From CAYRFE01 sp964423645 [NCBI: uncultured bacterium] (GTDB taxonomy: Bacteria; Macinerneyibacteriota; Macinerneyibacteria; Macinerneyibacteriales): a DNA stretch of 64,000 nucleotides. The first letter of the stretch is position 1. Each line of letters begins with the position of its first letter. The stretch lies in NCBI GenBank assembly GCA_964423645.1, contig CAYRFE010000001.1:1-64000 (forward strand), in the 5' to 3' direction. This document shows, one piece after another, positions 42,872 through 51,178 of this stretch. The notes beneath the pieces were generated by a model that worked only from the letters and a program-made list of their open reading frames with translations, searched no databases and was not told the origin of the DNA. The translations under genes and the position numbers were made by a program.

Positions 42872-43585
42872 ATGAGTAACCATCAAAGCAAATTCAGCGA
42901 GCAGACACTCTCGTTTTTAAGGTCGCTTGAAGAGAACAACAACAAGACATGGTTTGAGTCACATCGCAGCGAGTACGAGGCGCATCTATTAAATCCGTTT
43001 CGCGAGTTGGCTGAAAATCTGCAGGATACGATTCGATCGATCGATCCGCACCTTGAGACAACGCCTGCAGTAAATAAAACTATCTCGCGCATCCATCGAG
43101 ATATACGGTTCAGCAAGGATAAACGCCCGTATCGTACATCGATGTGGCTAGGATATAAGATTGCATCAACGGGAGGATGGCAAAGTCATCCGGGATTCTT
43201 TTTTGAGATTATGCCGGATATGTTTCGTTATGGTATGGGATTTTATACAACAGGAACGAGGACGACTGAGATACTGCGAAAGGAAATTACAGAAAACGAA
43301 TATCGTTTCAACGCGGTGTTGCAATGGTATCGGGCACAAAAAGAATTTATACTTGACGGGGATTTATACAAACAATTAAAGAATATACCTGTTGAAGAAG
43401 AACGGGCGTTCTGGTATGTGCGAAAAAATATTTATTTGGTGCACAACGGTGAAATAGGCAGCGATTTGTATGGTATCGATTGGTCAGAACAGTTAAAGAA
43501 AAGTTTTCTCGCATTGCAACCTGCATATTATTATTTTAAACATATTTCCGAATTGGAAAAAAAGGAATTGAAACCATTATTATGA
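42872..43585 (+). CDS. DUF2461 (TIGR02453) family protein
   Basis: 237 residues. SEQTLSFLRSLEENNNKTWFESHRSEYE at the N-terminus and ISRIHRDIRFSKDKRPYRTSMWLGY (about 70-95) are the conserved blocks of TIGR02453/DUF2461, a widespread cytosolic family of unknown function. Full length. Starts three bases after the PNPOx-like gene and overlaps the MarR gene by four bases. Confidence 0.88.
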   Translation: MSNHQSKFSEQTLSFLRSLEENNNKTWFESHRSEYEAHLLNPFRELAENLQDTIRSIDPHLETTPAVNKTISRIHRDIRFSKDKRPYRTSMWLGYKIASTGGWQSHPGFFFEIMPDMFRYGMGFYTTGTRTTEILRKEITENEYRFNAVLQWYRAQKEFILDGDLYKQLKNIPVEEERAFWYVRKNIYLVHNGEIGSDLYGIDWSEQLKKSFLALQPAYYYFKHISELEKKELKPLL

Positions 43586-44028
43586 AAGTTAATGAAAGCG
43601 GTTTTCTTATCGCAAAGATACATATTACATCCGGTAGGATATTTGAACGGTATCTGAAACGCTACAGTCTTGGTGAGATCAATCCTGCGCAGGGCAGGAT
43701 TCTTTTTGTTCTCTGGCAATATGGAAAAATGCCTTTTGGGCAATTGGCGCAGAAATGCGGACTCGGAAAATCAACCCTTACAAGTATGCTTGGACGTATG
43801 GAAACTTCGGGATTGATCGAGCGCACGGCATCTGAAGATAAACGAACCGTGATCATCGGCAGAACGCAAAAGGTAATAGAGCTTGAAGAAAAATATGCGG
43901 CGGTGTCTGCAGAAATGAATACAGCGGTTTTTAAAGGGATACCTGAATCTGAGCAGGCAGAACTTGAACGATTGCTTAAAAAAGTACTTGATAATTGTGA
44001 ACGAATAATTCATACACCAAATAAGTAA
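43582..44028 (+). CDS. MarR-family transcriptional regulator
   Basis: 148 residues. The winged helix-turn-helix is seen in PFGQLAQKCGLGKSTLTSMLGRMETSGLIERTASEDKRTVIIGRT (about 52-95), with N- and C-terminal helices for dimerisation. Such proteins repress their own operon and respond to small ligands or oxidants. ATGA overlap with the DUF2461 gene; the palindrome at 42357 is the likely operator. Confidence 0.92.
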   Translation: MKVNESGFLIAKIHITSGRIFERYLKRYSLGEINPAQGRILFVLWQYGKMPFGQLAQKCGLGKSTLTSMLGRMETSGLIERTASEDKRTVIIGRTQKVIELEEKYAAVSAEMNTAVFKGIPESEQAELERLLKKVLDNCERIIHTPNK

Positions 44029-44048
44029 ATGTATATTACTATGATCCT

Positions 44049-44080
44049 TGAGGTGCTTATGAAAAACACCTCAGCATTTT
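44049..44080 (+). terminator. Probable terminator after the MarR gene
   Basis: A TGAGGTG / CACCTCA stem with an eleven-base loop is followed by GCATTTTAT, about 20 bases past the stop. Confidence 0.5.
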
Positions 44081-44164
44081 ATACTACGTAAGTGTTAGAT
44101 CGCTGCTCTATCTGCCCGCATGTTCATCTACGCACAGTAACATTGATTAAGGTAAGATCTTTGC

Positions 44165-44635
44165 TTATAGAGAAATACTATACACAGCAAAGTACATCAG
44201 CATCCCTGCATAGAGCATGGTAGGCATACAACTTCTCCACAATCGTGCCGGTGATCTTTTAGCGTCGGTGAAATATCGGTACCCGTGTAATAGCGATGCT
44301 TGTAACAGGTATATTGCATACCCGAATAATACTACGGTGTGAACTTGTATCATATTAAAATAAAAAGCAGCGGCGATTCCCATCAATCCAAAAGCAAGAT
44401 TAGCAAACCCCACTTCAAACATCCAATCCGGTCTGTCGGTTTCCCAACCCAATCGTTTGGCATCGGACTTGTGAAAAATGACATGACGAATGAATGCTAA
44501 TACACCCACAATCCCTACAGTAGAAAATGTAACAATTGGATATGCCTTCTCAGGGGCTGAGGAAAGGTAATAAAAACCCATAAAAATGCCGACCGAACCG
44601 ATGATCATACTCACTATCCCGATTATTGCTGCCAT
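44165..44635 (-). CDS. Small integral membrane protein (DUF6790-like)
   Basis: 156 residues with four or five hydrophobic segments (about 3-25, 32-50, 70-92, 95-115, 133-155) and the conserved-looking GWETDRPDWMFEVGFANLAFG loop seen in uncharacterised DUF6790-type proteins. Function unknown. The start is the ATG with GGGAGG upstream rather than an in-frame ATG 42 bases earlier. Downstream of, and on the same strand as, the flavodoxin-like gene. Confidence 0.7.
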   Translation of the reverse strand: MAAIIGIVSMIIGSVGIFMGFYYLSSAPEKAYPIVTFSTVGIVGVLAFIRHVIFHKSDAKRLGWETDRPDWMFEVGFANLAFGLMGIAAAFYFNMIQVHTVVLFGYAIYLLQASLLHGYRYFTDAKRSPARLWRSCMPTMLYAGMLMYFAVYSISL

Positions 44636-44683
44636 ACAGTAACCTCCCTGCTTGTAGTCAACGTTGGTGATACACACATCGAA

Positions 44684-45259
44684 TTATGTATGTAGTTTCT
44701 TTAACAACCACGCCATGTTTTCGCCGAGTGTTTTCATGGTCTTTAATCCTTCATCGTCTTCTGCAACGCTTCCTTCGGCAGAGCCGACACCGAAATTCCA
44801 ATAGGACGATCCCGGTACTATCATTTGATTGATGAAAAAAAGTTTGTTTATCGAGTCGAACGCATTGGTTGCGCCTCCGCGACGTACCGCTATCACCGCT
44901 GCACCGACCTTACGACGAAACAGGCCGCCGTTACTGAGCGCAACAAGCCCGGAACGATCAATGAGCGCTTTTGTTTCCGACGTAATATCGGCAAAATAGG
45001 TGGGAGAACCGATAATGATACCATCGGCTTCAATCATTTTTGCGATACACGCGTTGATCATATCCGTTTCATTCACACACTTGCCGTTTTTGTTTTTTCC
45101 GCAACGACCGCATGCGAGGCACCCGTGGATAGAATTCCCGCCGAGTTGTACCAATTCGGTCTCTATTCCCTCTTTTTCAAGTTCAGAAAGCACCTTTTTG
45201 AGTAAGAATGCGGTATTTCCTTTCGGGCGGGGGCTTCCGTTGAATGCGACGACTTTCAT
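44684..45259 (-). CDS. Flavodoxin-like NAD(P)H-dependent FMN reductase with Cys cluster
   Basis: 191 residues. The N-terminal FNGSPRPKGNTAFLL is the FMN phosphate loop, and PTYFADITSETKALIDRSG contacts the flavin. CLACGRCGKNKNGKC (about 47-61) is the Cys motif seen in iron-sulfur flavoproteins and related multimeric reductases. It probably transfers electrons to a small substrate. AAAGGAG precedes the ATG, which overlaps the stop of the methyltransferase gene. Confidence 0.88.
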   Translation of the reverse strand: MKVVAFNGSPRPKGNTAFLLKKVLSELEKEGIETELVQLGGNSIHGCLACGRCGKNKNGKCVNETDMINACIAKMIEADGIIIGSPTYFADITSETKALIDRSGLVALSNGGLFRRKVGAAVIAVRRGGATNAFDSINKLFFINQMIVPGSSYWNFGVGSAEGSVAEDDEGLKTMKTLGENMAWLLKKLHT

Positions 45260-46014
45260 ATGTTCTCCTTTACTTTGCAAACATATAACTGTTTCTGTGA
45301 CGTTGAACAAAACGGTGTCTCATTATGATCGCCGAATTTATGCACAATGTTAAAATGATTATAGTGCAAGAGGGCGTCCATTTCCAACGGATAAAAACAG
45401 TGCATGTCAAGATGTGTCGGGATTTCTTTACTGTTCATGATAAAAGTCCATGTCACACGATTGTTCTGTGATGCACTGTCATACCGGCACTGCTCTCGAA
45501 CCACTACCGATGTGCCGTCATCAAGGGTAAAGTTGAATGTTTCTTCCGGCGTTTTTTCTCGATTCACCATCAGATGAATACTGGGATTGAAAATTTCGAT
45601 GATGAATGATCCGTCAGGAAGAAGATGGTGGCGAACTGCAGAGAAAACTGATTCTATGTCTTCGCGTGTGTAGGTGTTTTGCAGTGAATTAAACGGTATG
45701 AAAATCATCGAAAATTGCTTATTCAAGCGAAAATTGCGCATGTCGCCTTCTATAAGATCGATAGATATCTTTTCTTTTTGTGCTTTCATTTTTGCCCGCG
45801 CAAGCATTGCAGGAGTAAAATCAAGGCCGGTGATGTCTATACCTGCTTTTTTCAGCGGTATCGTTAAGCGTCCAGTACCGCAGCATAGTTCTAAGACCGG
45901 TCCGTTTGCTTTTTCACACCATCGCTTGTAAAAATCATAATCGCCAAGAAAATCATTCATCTTATCATATATTTCGCCTTCGTAGATTAGCGAGTCAACT
46001 CCGAATTGTTCCAT
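45256..46014 (-). CDS. Class I SAM-dependent methyltransferase
   Basis: 252 residues. Motif I is VLELCCGTGRLTIPL (about 41-55), motif II ITGLDFTPAML, and the FSMIFIPFNSLQ loop follows. No substrate-specific motif is recognised; small-molecule methylation is the default guess. The start at 46014 has GAGG seven bases before it; an ATG seven codons earlier is possible. Four-base overlap with the flavodoxin-like gene indicates co-translation. Confidence 0.87.
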   Translation of the reverse strand: MEQFGVDSLIYEGEIYDKMNDFLGDYDFYKRWCEKANGPVLELCCGTGRLTIPLKKAGIDITGLDFTPAMLARAKMKAQKEKISIDLIEGDMRNFRLNKQFSMIFIPFNSLQNTYTREDIESVFSAVRHHLLPDGSFIIEIFNPSIHLMVNREKTPEETFNFTLDDGTSVVVREQCRYDSASQNNRVTWTFIMNSKEIPTHLDMHCFYPLEMDALLHYNHFNIVHKFGDHNETPFCSTSQKQLYVCKVKENI

Positions 46015-46044
46015 ACGTGTACCTCGTTTTTTCATGAGACCATG

Positions 46045-46476
46045 TTATTCCAAATGCGGGCCGGATCCAATGATGATTTTACCTTTATAATAAAGTGAGC
46101 GACTATGAGCGGATTCTTCTTCGATCCATTGCCGTAAACCGATGTTTTTTATACGGCAGAGATTATAAACCTTCAAATTATGCGGCAAACGCTCGGCGCG
46201 ATCAGCGGCCGGGTGGAGACAATTGCACGGGAAATCACTGCATTCATAACAGAATGTATGGTTTTTGGCTGTTATGCAATCCAGCGTATCGCATTGTGAG
46301 TGAATCAGGCATCCGTGCTGATCGCGACACCCTTTGCATGGCGCGACTTTGTCCACATCGATTTTTAGTAACATCGCCGCATGGGACTTCATTTGTTCGG
46401 TCATATTGCTTCCGTACATTTCACAAAGATAGCAGTCAATGCCGCAAGGCGCCACGGCACGTTCACGTTCATTCAT
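46045..46476 (-). CDS. DUF3795 Cys-rich protein
   Basis: 143 residues with about 11 cysteines: APCGIDCYLCEMYG at the N-terminus, APCKGCRDQHGCLIHSQC in the middle, and FCYECSDFPCNCLHP (about 74-88). This is the DUF3795 pattern, a small putative metal- or iron-sulfur-binding protein of unknown role common in anaerobes. Overlaps the stop of the TPR protein gene upstream by four bases. Confidence 0.87.
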   Translation of the reverse strand: MNERERAVAPCGIDCYLCEMYGSNMTEQMKSHAAMLLKIDVDKVAPCKGCRDQHGCLIHSQCDTLDCITAKNHTFCYECSDFPCNCLHPAADRAERLPHNLKVYNLCRIKNIGLRQWIEEESAHSRSLYYKGKIIIGSGPHLE

Positions 46477-47261
46477 ACATCCTCCTTTTTTCGCTTTAAC
46501 TGTTCATTAATTTCACGTTCAAGACGATATGCTTCATGGTAAAAGCGTTTGTTATAACGCATATGATTTTTTTTCATCGCATCTTCTTCTGTTCGCATAA
46601 TCTTGATTTTTTGTAAGACTTCATCAATATCATTCTTTTTGGTTAAGTATTGAAGGTAATGCAATTCCAATGAAGACAAAGGTGATGTCGTAAGGATTCG
46701 TTTATATTCTGTTTTGACAGTGTCGGGTGATTCGGTATTTTCGATTATTGCGCAATAGAGAAGTGTATGATTGGGATGTTTAAATAGTTTCGTGTGTTGA
46801 TCTTGAATTTTCTTTATATATGTTTTTGCTTCTGAAAAGTGACCTGATTTATATTCTGCAAATGCTATTTTGTATTGTAATTCGACATCGTCTTTAAATA
46901 AACCCTTGTTTTGTGCTGTATATAGTTCGAGGGCTTTTGTGTATTCACCGCCGGAAAGTAGGGCGTCTGCGTACTCAAGACAATTGTTGTGAGTGGGAGA
47001 AAACTCAGCTTTCCTTCGAAGTGCTTCAATTTTTTCTTTCGGGCGAATAAAATACACGATCGAATCTTGAATTGAGGTTACACTATTTCCACGGGACAAC
47101 CCCGGGAGTATTTCAATGATAAAATAGGCTATGCCGCCGATGTAGGGGAGCATAATGATAATCCATATCCAGTACATGTTTCGTTGTGTTTTGAGAATAT
47201 GAAGAATACATAATAACTGTAGAAGATACGGTATCCATAGTAATCCTGATACAAACGGCAT
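46473..47261 (-). CDS. Membrane protein with PLDc_N-like anchor and TPR-like repeats
   Basis: 262 residues. Two N-terminal hydrophobic helices (about 5-22, 30-50) include YWIWIIIMLPYIGGIAYFIIEI, the phospholipase-D-nuclease N-terminal (PLDc_N) pattern. The cytosolic part (about 85-260) is helical with TPR-like pairs (CLEYADALLSGGEYTKALELY; LQYKIAFAEYKSGHFSEAKTY). Probably a scaffold; no catalytic motif. Confidence 0.8.
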   Translation of the reverse strand: MPFVSGLLWIPYLLQLLCILHILKTQRNMYWIWIIIMLPYIGGIAYFIIEILPGLSRGNSVTSIQDSIVYFIRPKEKIEALRRKAEFSPTHNNCLEYADALLSGGEYTKALELYTAQNKGLFKDDVELQYKIAFAEYKSGHFSEAKTYIKKIQDQHTKLFKHPNHTLLYCAIIENTESPDTVKTEYKRILTTSPLSSLELHYLQYLTKKNDIDEVLQKIKIMRTEEDAMKKNHMRYNKRFYHEAYRLEREINEQLKRKKEDV

Positions 47262-47367
47262 ACTATCGCTCCTTACTATGTAACAATGAGACCAGCCTCA
47301 TGTTGTGTAAATCTATATGTCAGTATCCGATAGGTAAGAAGATTTGTCAATACGTAAAAAAGGTTAT

Positions 47368-47393
47368 TATGGTGCGCACTCCTGCGCACCATA
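47368..47393 (-). terminator. Terminator of the GNAT gene
   Basis: A perfect 11-bp stem (TATGGTGCGCA and its complement) with a four-base loop is followed on the minus strand by ATAACCTTTTTT, just past the GNAT stop. Confidence 0.75.
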
Positions 47394-47410
47394 GAGAGTT
47401 TTCAGACGCA

Positions 47411-48049
47411 TTAGTCGAGATATGCTCTCCCAGTAATATTGAATTCATACTGCGTATAGAGTATTTCTTTCTTTTTAGCGGGGAACGTATTCTCAAATAT
47501 ATTGAAATTAGCCGAATCGTAGTGATATCCATCGCTTTCCGAAAATTTCCAATTTCCTTTCGGAATGCGGTCGTTACCGAGTTCCTTTACCAGAAGATAA
47601 AACGGGAAACGTCCCTCTTTGTCTGCGATTGTAAAGTCCTTAGATACTTTAAATCCATGCTTTATGTAGTTTTTGGGGTGACCGTGGATAATTATCGCCG
47701 GTATTGCCAAATTCGATGCAATAGTGATAGTGTGCTGAATAAGCATTGAACCTATTCCTTTTCGTTGATATTCAGGTAATACACTCACCGGACCGAAGGT
47801 GAGTGTCTCAAGTGTAATACCGTTATCATTTGAAATAGCCGACCGTGTATACATGATATGCCCGACAATTATTCCTTCTGTTTCAGCGACAAAGTTGAGT
47901 TCAGGAACAAAATCGGGATGATTGCGCAGAATGTGGACAAGGAAATGTTCTTCACAACCCGGTACATGCAAATTCCAGAATGCTTCTCGCGTTAGTTCTT
48001 CAACAATGCGCCGATCTTTCGATTCTTCGAGTCGTATAGAAATATTCAT
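47411..48049 (-). CDS. GNAT-family N-acetyltransferase
   Basis: 212 residues. The acetyl-CoA loop is in FGPVSVLPEYQRKGIGSMLIQH (about 86-107; Q-R-K-G-I-G). The longer C-terminal part (FPFYLLVKELG) resembles YhbS-type predicted N-acetyltransferases. Substrate unknown. AAAGGAGG precedes the ATG; own terminator. Confidence 0.9.
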   Translation of the reverse strand: MNISIRLEESKDRRIVEELTREAFWNLHVPGCEEHFLVHILRNHPDFVPELNFVAETEGIIVGHIMYTRSAISNDNGITLETLTFGPVSVLPEYQRKGIGSMLIQHTITIASNLAIPAIIIHGHPKNYIKHGFKVSKDFTIADKEGRFPFYLLVKELGNDRIPKGNWKFSESDGYHYDSANFNIFENTFPAKKKEILYTQYEFNITGRAYLD

Positions 48050-48234
48050 AATTTTCCTCCTTTAATAAATACATACACTACGGTCAAATATAACACATTA
48101 AAAAATCTTCTGAATCGAAGATATTATGAACGAAAAAGAACCGATTCTATACGAATCAACAAAAAATCACACTCCGTTTGTGCATTAAAACACAGGTTTT
48201 GTTGAGTGGAATGTAACAAGATTATGAAACGATG

Positions 48235-48657
48235 TCAATGATTTTGTGAGGAACTGTGTTTTCGTAACGTATGAATTTTTTCGATTTCTTTATACATCTC
48301 ATCATCATTGTAAGGATCATAGTCGGAAGAATAAGGAAGTGATTTAATTGTTCGAGTGATTGTCCAAATCAAATTTTCGTCCAGATCATTTGATAACGAC
48401 AGACAGTTATAGAGCAGAGGTATTGTTTCTTTTGCCCCAAACTCATATCCCATGTTTTGGAAAAAGTATATGAAAGTGATCGTTTCATTCCAAAGGATAG
48501 GATTATTGTCTTGCAGAATTGCCAGTAATGCTTTTTTAATATTTTTCCATTCATCAAGGCAAATGATGGTATTAAGTAAGGATTCTTTTTCATCTTCATT
48601 CAGGTCCGAATGGATATTTTGTAATAAGATAGATTTAATTTTGTCTGTGCTATTCAT
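48235..48657 (-). CDS. Hypothetical helical protein
   Basis: 140 residues, not recognised. Predicted mostly helical, acidic, with a HEAT-like feel (LLNTIICLDEWKNIKKALLAIL; ETIPLLYNCLSLSNDLDENLIWTITRTIKSLP). The size and acidity would fit an immunity or contact-dependent-system protein, but no toxin is adjacent, so that is speculation. GAGGTC lies eight bases before the ATG. Confidence 0.6.
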   Translation of the reverse strand: MNSTDKIKSILLQNIHSDLNEDEKESLLNTIICLDEWKNIKKALLAILQDNNPILWNETITFIYFFQNMGYEFGAKETIPLLYNCLSLSNDLDENLIWTITRTIKSLPYSSDYDPYNDDEMYKEIEKIHTLRKHSSSQNH

Positions 48658-48730
48658 TGTATCGACCTCACAGTTTTGCTTTTTTTTACATGTATGCCTA
48701 GGTTATTGACAACATCGGTGTACACAATTT

Positions 48731-49474
48731 TTATCCCATTTCTTTGTTCACATGAGAGTTAAGCCAATTCAGCGTGAGTCTGACTATTTCCTGTCGGCAT
48801 TCACTGAATGCATGATCGCCGTTCACTAATTCATGCCATTCAATTGTAGGTAACGCTTCTGCCAATGGCGCGTAATGTTCAGGTGGAAAAAGGTCATCTT
48901 TTCGCCCTGTGATCATGAGTATAGGAAAGTGACGAAGCTTCTCTGTAAGTGACTCAATAGATATGAGGCTATTCCATTGCGATTGTAATTCACTTCCGGT
49001 AATTCCTTGAAGCATTGATGCAAACTCATCAAAAATACCCGATGATAATGGCGCTCGTGCAGATGAAATAAGCGGACACAGTGCAACAACAGCCTTGAAC
49101 GATCGGTTCCGCGCCGCTGCCGTGAGTGCCAAATACCCGCCTGCGCTATGCCCGATCAGTACAAGTCGTTCTGTGTCGACACATTCGTGCGTGTACAGAC
49201 ACTCAACTGCTGATAAAAGATCGTCATAGCGACCGTCAAGCGAATAGACGCCTTCCGACCCCCATGATCCTCGGTAATGAAAAAACAGACAATTCCATCC
49301 CGCTTCGCGTAACGCATACGCAATATCTATGTTTTTCTCAACACCGGGTAACCCGTGCAAAAGAATCGCAGTTGGACGCGGCCCTTTGCCTTTCGCCCGG
49401 TATAATCCTCCCAAAAGGTTACTTCCGTGGGAATGAAACACTATACTGTCGAGTCCGGCGCTAAATGTGTGCAT
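48731..49474 (-). CDS. Alpha/beta hydrolase
   Basis: 247 residues. Nucleophile elbow GHSAGG (about 109-114), oxyanion region LLHGLPGVEKN (about 39-49), acid in GRKDDLFPPEHY and His in NGDHAFSE complete a Ser-Asp-His triad. Probably a serine esterase or peptidase of the prolyl-oligopeptidase-like group. No signal peptide. GGAGGCGG precedes the ATG. Confidence 0.9.
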   Translation of the reverse strand: MHTFSAGLDSIVFHSHGSNLLGGLYRAKGKGPRPTAILLHGLPGVEKNIDIAYALREAGWNCLFFHYRGSWGSEGVYSLDGRYDDLLSAVECLYTHECVDTERLVLIGHSAGGYLALTAAARNRSFKAVVALCPLISSARAPLSSGIFDEFASMLQGITGSELQSQWNSLISIESLTEKLRHFPILMITGRKDDLFPPEHYAPLAEALPTIEWHELVNGDHAFSECRQEIVRLTLNWLNSHVNKEMG

Positions 49475-49565
49475 GTCGCCGCCTCCTTTTATGATCTGAA
49501 AGGAGTAATCAAACCGTTATTGCTTTCAAATGTCGCCCCGGTTTCATTTTTTCGATTACGTTTAT

Positions 49566-49781
49566 TCAAGTATCCTCCAATATTTCTTTCAGCCACTGTT
49601 TCACTGCTATCGGAATGTCGGGGTGGTTAAAAAATTCTTCAACGGTGTAATGAGTGCCCGTTTGTTCATTTTGCTCTTTACGGTCAGTAAGGTAGGAGAA
49701 TACTTCATTGTTTTGATAACGCCATCCATGCTCGAACCATTGGTCAGAATCTTCGAAATAGCTCCACACTTGTTCAGGCAT
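49566..49781 (-). CDS. Small hypothetical protein
   Basis: 71 residues, acidic and rich in aromatic residues (MPEQVWSYFEDSDQWFEHGW, then EEFFNHPDIPIAVKQWLKEIL). Natural-looking composition and codon use, but no Shine-Dalgarno and no family recognised. It lies between the hydrolase and the solute-binding protein on the same strand. Confidence 0.45.
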   Translation of the reverse strand: MPEQVWSYFEDSDQWFEHGWRYQNNEVFSYLTDRKEQNEQTGTHYTVEEFFNHPDIPIAVKQWLKEILEDT

Positions 49782-49856
49782 AGTGAATTATTGTCTTAGG
49801 GGCGCGGTGCCCAATGGTATTGTTTAGTAAGAAAGACTCCCGCATGATAACACCCA

Positions 49857-50660
49857 TTATTCTGAATATTTCGGAGCGACATCTTTGGTTACAGACTCTC
49901 GTACCTCTGCAATATGGTTCCATATTTTCTCGGCAAGTTGAGGATTTTTTTTCATGAATTGATGACTGAACAAAAGATAATACGACTTGGTTACAATAGG
50001 TATAGGAAGTTTTTCAATCGCAGTAATGTTGTTATGTTTTATATAATTATCCGCAACCAAATTTTGGTGAGCATACCCGATTATACGTTTGTTGAGAAGT
50101 TTCTTGAAATTTTGATCGGTCGTTCTTGCCCCATCGTCAACTTCAATGCCTTTGTTCTTCAAATCATCAACGATGGAGTATCCTGTGTTTGCACCGATCT
50201 TATTATTAATCACATTAAAATCGGGACATGAAAGCTTTTCACCATCCCACTGTAAAGGACAATCTTTTAGTTTATACATGTAATAACTCAGTGTCGCGAT
50301 ACGTTTTTTCTCATCAGGCTTACCGTTTTTCATAGGAAAATGTCCGTCCGATTCTCTTTCAGGCTTATACGAATACATAAAAGCTCCGTCAATTTCGCCT
50401 TTTTGTAATGAATGCAGTACCCGTTTATTGGGTAATTGCAAGAAAATGATGGAAATCCCTATGTCTTTTGCCACACGCGTGATAATCTCCAACGCTATGC
50501 CGGGGGGCTGGGCTTCATGGTTAATCTGAAACGGAAATGCCTCAACATCGGAGTACCCAAATTTGATTTGAATATCGGCTGAACAAATTGAAGAAGTGCA
50601 TATAAAAAAACACACAATTGAGATGAAAAATTTGCGTAAAAAATCAACTTTTTCTCTCAT
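49857..50660 (-). CDS. Periplasmic solute-binding protein (SBP_bac_3 family)
   Basis: 267 residues with a signal peptide (about 8-28). The mature part is a two-lobed amino-acid-type binding protein: FPFQINHEAQPPGIALEIITRVAKDIGISI, RVLHSLQKGEIDGAFMYSYKPER and IGANTGYSIVDDLKNKGIEV. Orphan: no ABC permease or ATPase is near. Such orphans may serve a distant transporter or act as sensors. GGAGG precedes the ATG. Confidence 0.85.
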   Translation of the reverse strand: MREKVDFLRKFFISIVCFFICTSSICSADIQIKFGYSDVEAFPFQINHEAQPPGIALEIITRVAKDIGISIIFLQLPNKRVLHSLQKGEIDGAFMYSYKPERESDGHFPMKNGKPDEKKRIATLSYYMYKLKDCPLQWDGEKLSCPDFNVINNKIGANTGYSIVDDLKNKGIEVDDGARTTDQNFKKLLNKRIIGYAHQNLVADNYIKHNNITAIEKLPIPIVTKSYYLLFSHQFMKKNPQLAEKIWNHIAEVRESVTKDVAPKYSE

Positions 50661-50703
50661 TTTTATCCTCCGAAGTATGAGTTCTAAAAAACCATCGAGT
50701 AAT

Positions 50704-50733
50704 ATGGTAACATCATGTGAGCTTACTTGTCAA
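50704..50733 (-). promoter_or_regulatory. Possible promoter of the solute-binding protein gene
   Basis: On the minus strand: TTGACA (50728-50733), 18-bp spacer, TACCAT (50704-50709), about 45 bases before the ATG. Confidence 0.4.
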
Positions 50734-50773
50734 GTATCTTCTTTGAAAAAGTGACACGTGTTTTTTCGTGAAA

Positions 50774-50810
50774 TGACCTTTGCAGTCCAAAGAATTTTTT
50801 GATTTGTGCC
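50774..50810 (-). repeat. Fragment of the MITE-like repeat end
   Basis: GACCTTTGCAGTCCAAAGAA followed by TTTTTTGATTTGTGCC matches, in inverted orientation, the last 40 bases of the A-form repeat. Only this terminal piece remains. Confidence 0.5.
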
Positions 50811-50916
50811 TTCACATGCTACGACTAAGTTCATTACAAACACTCTTTGCATGTGAGTATCACGCTGATCTCGAAGTATTCCCTCACATACGCTTAGCAA
50901 AAAGAATTTTTTTCAT

Positions 50917-51115
50917 GAACTACCCCGCAGCAAGCTACGGGGTATCTCCCCAAAAAATACTATATTTGTTCGCCCACCCCAAACCCCTCCCTTTTCTTTT
51001 TGGGAGGGGCTTAATTTCTAATATTGTGGGGACTTCGTCCCCACACCCCTAATAATAACAAAATTATAATAGTGAAGCCGAAGCAAGCTTCGGGGAATTT
51101 GACCCATTTAGATTA
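50917..51115 (-). repeat. Two-hairpin repeat, long B form (right inverted copy)
   Basis: Inverted, near-identical copy of 42050-42253 with a few substitutions (for example AAAAAATACT against AGTATTTCTT complement, and GTGAAGCC against the GGCCGCAC complement). All three hairpins are kept. The high identity implies recent movement or gene conversion. Confidence 0.92.
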
Positions 51116-51125
51116 AAGTTTGGAG

Positions 51126-51152
51126 AAAAAGGGCGGAAGAATCTCTCCGCCC
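51126..51152 (-). terminator. Terminator of the S41 peptidase gene
   Basis: On the minus strand a GGGCGGA / TCCGCCC stem with an eight-base loop is followed by TTTTTC, just past the stop codon. Confidence 0.88.
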
Positions 51153-51178
51153 GTATACAATTGTATCGCTTTCAGTGA

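Noticed and set aside
50780-51052. 90-codon ORF ending in the repeat at 50917, and its counterpart at 42116-42298
   Set aside because: The shared peptide (FGRGLISNIVGTSSPHP) is the repeat read in the same frame; no ribosome site.
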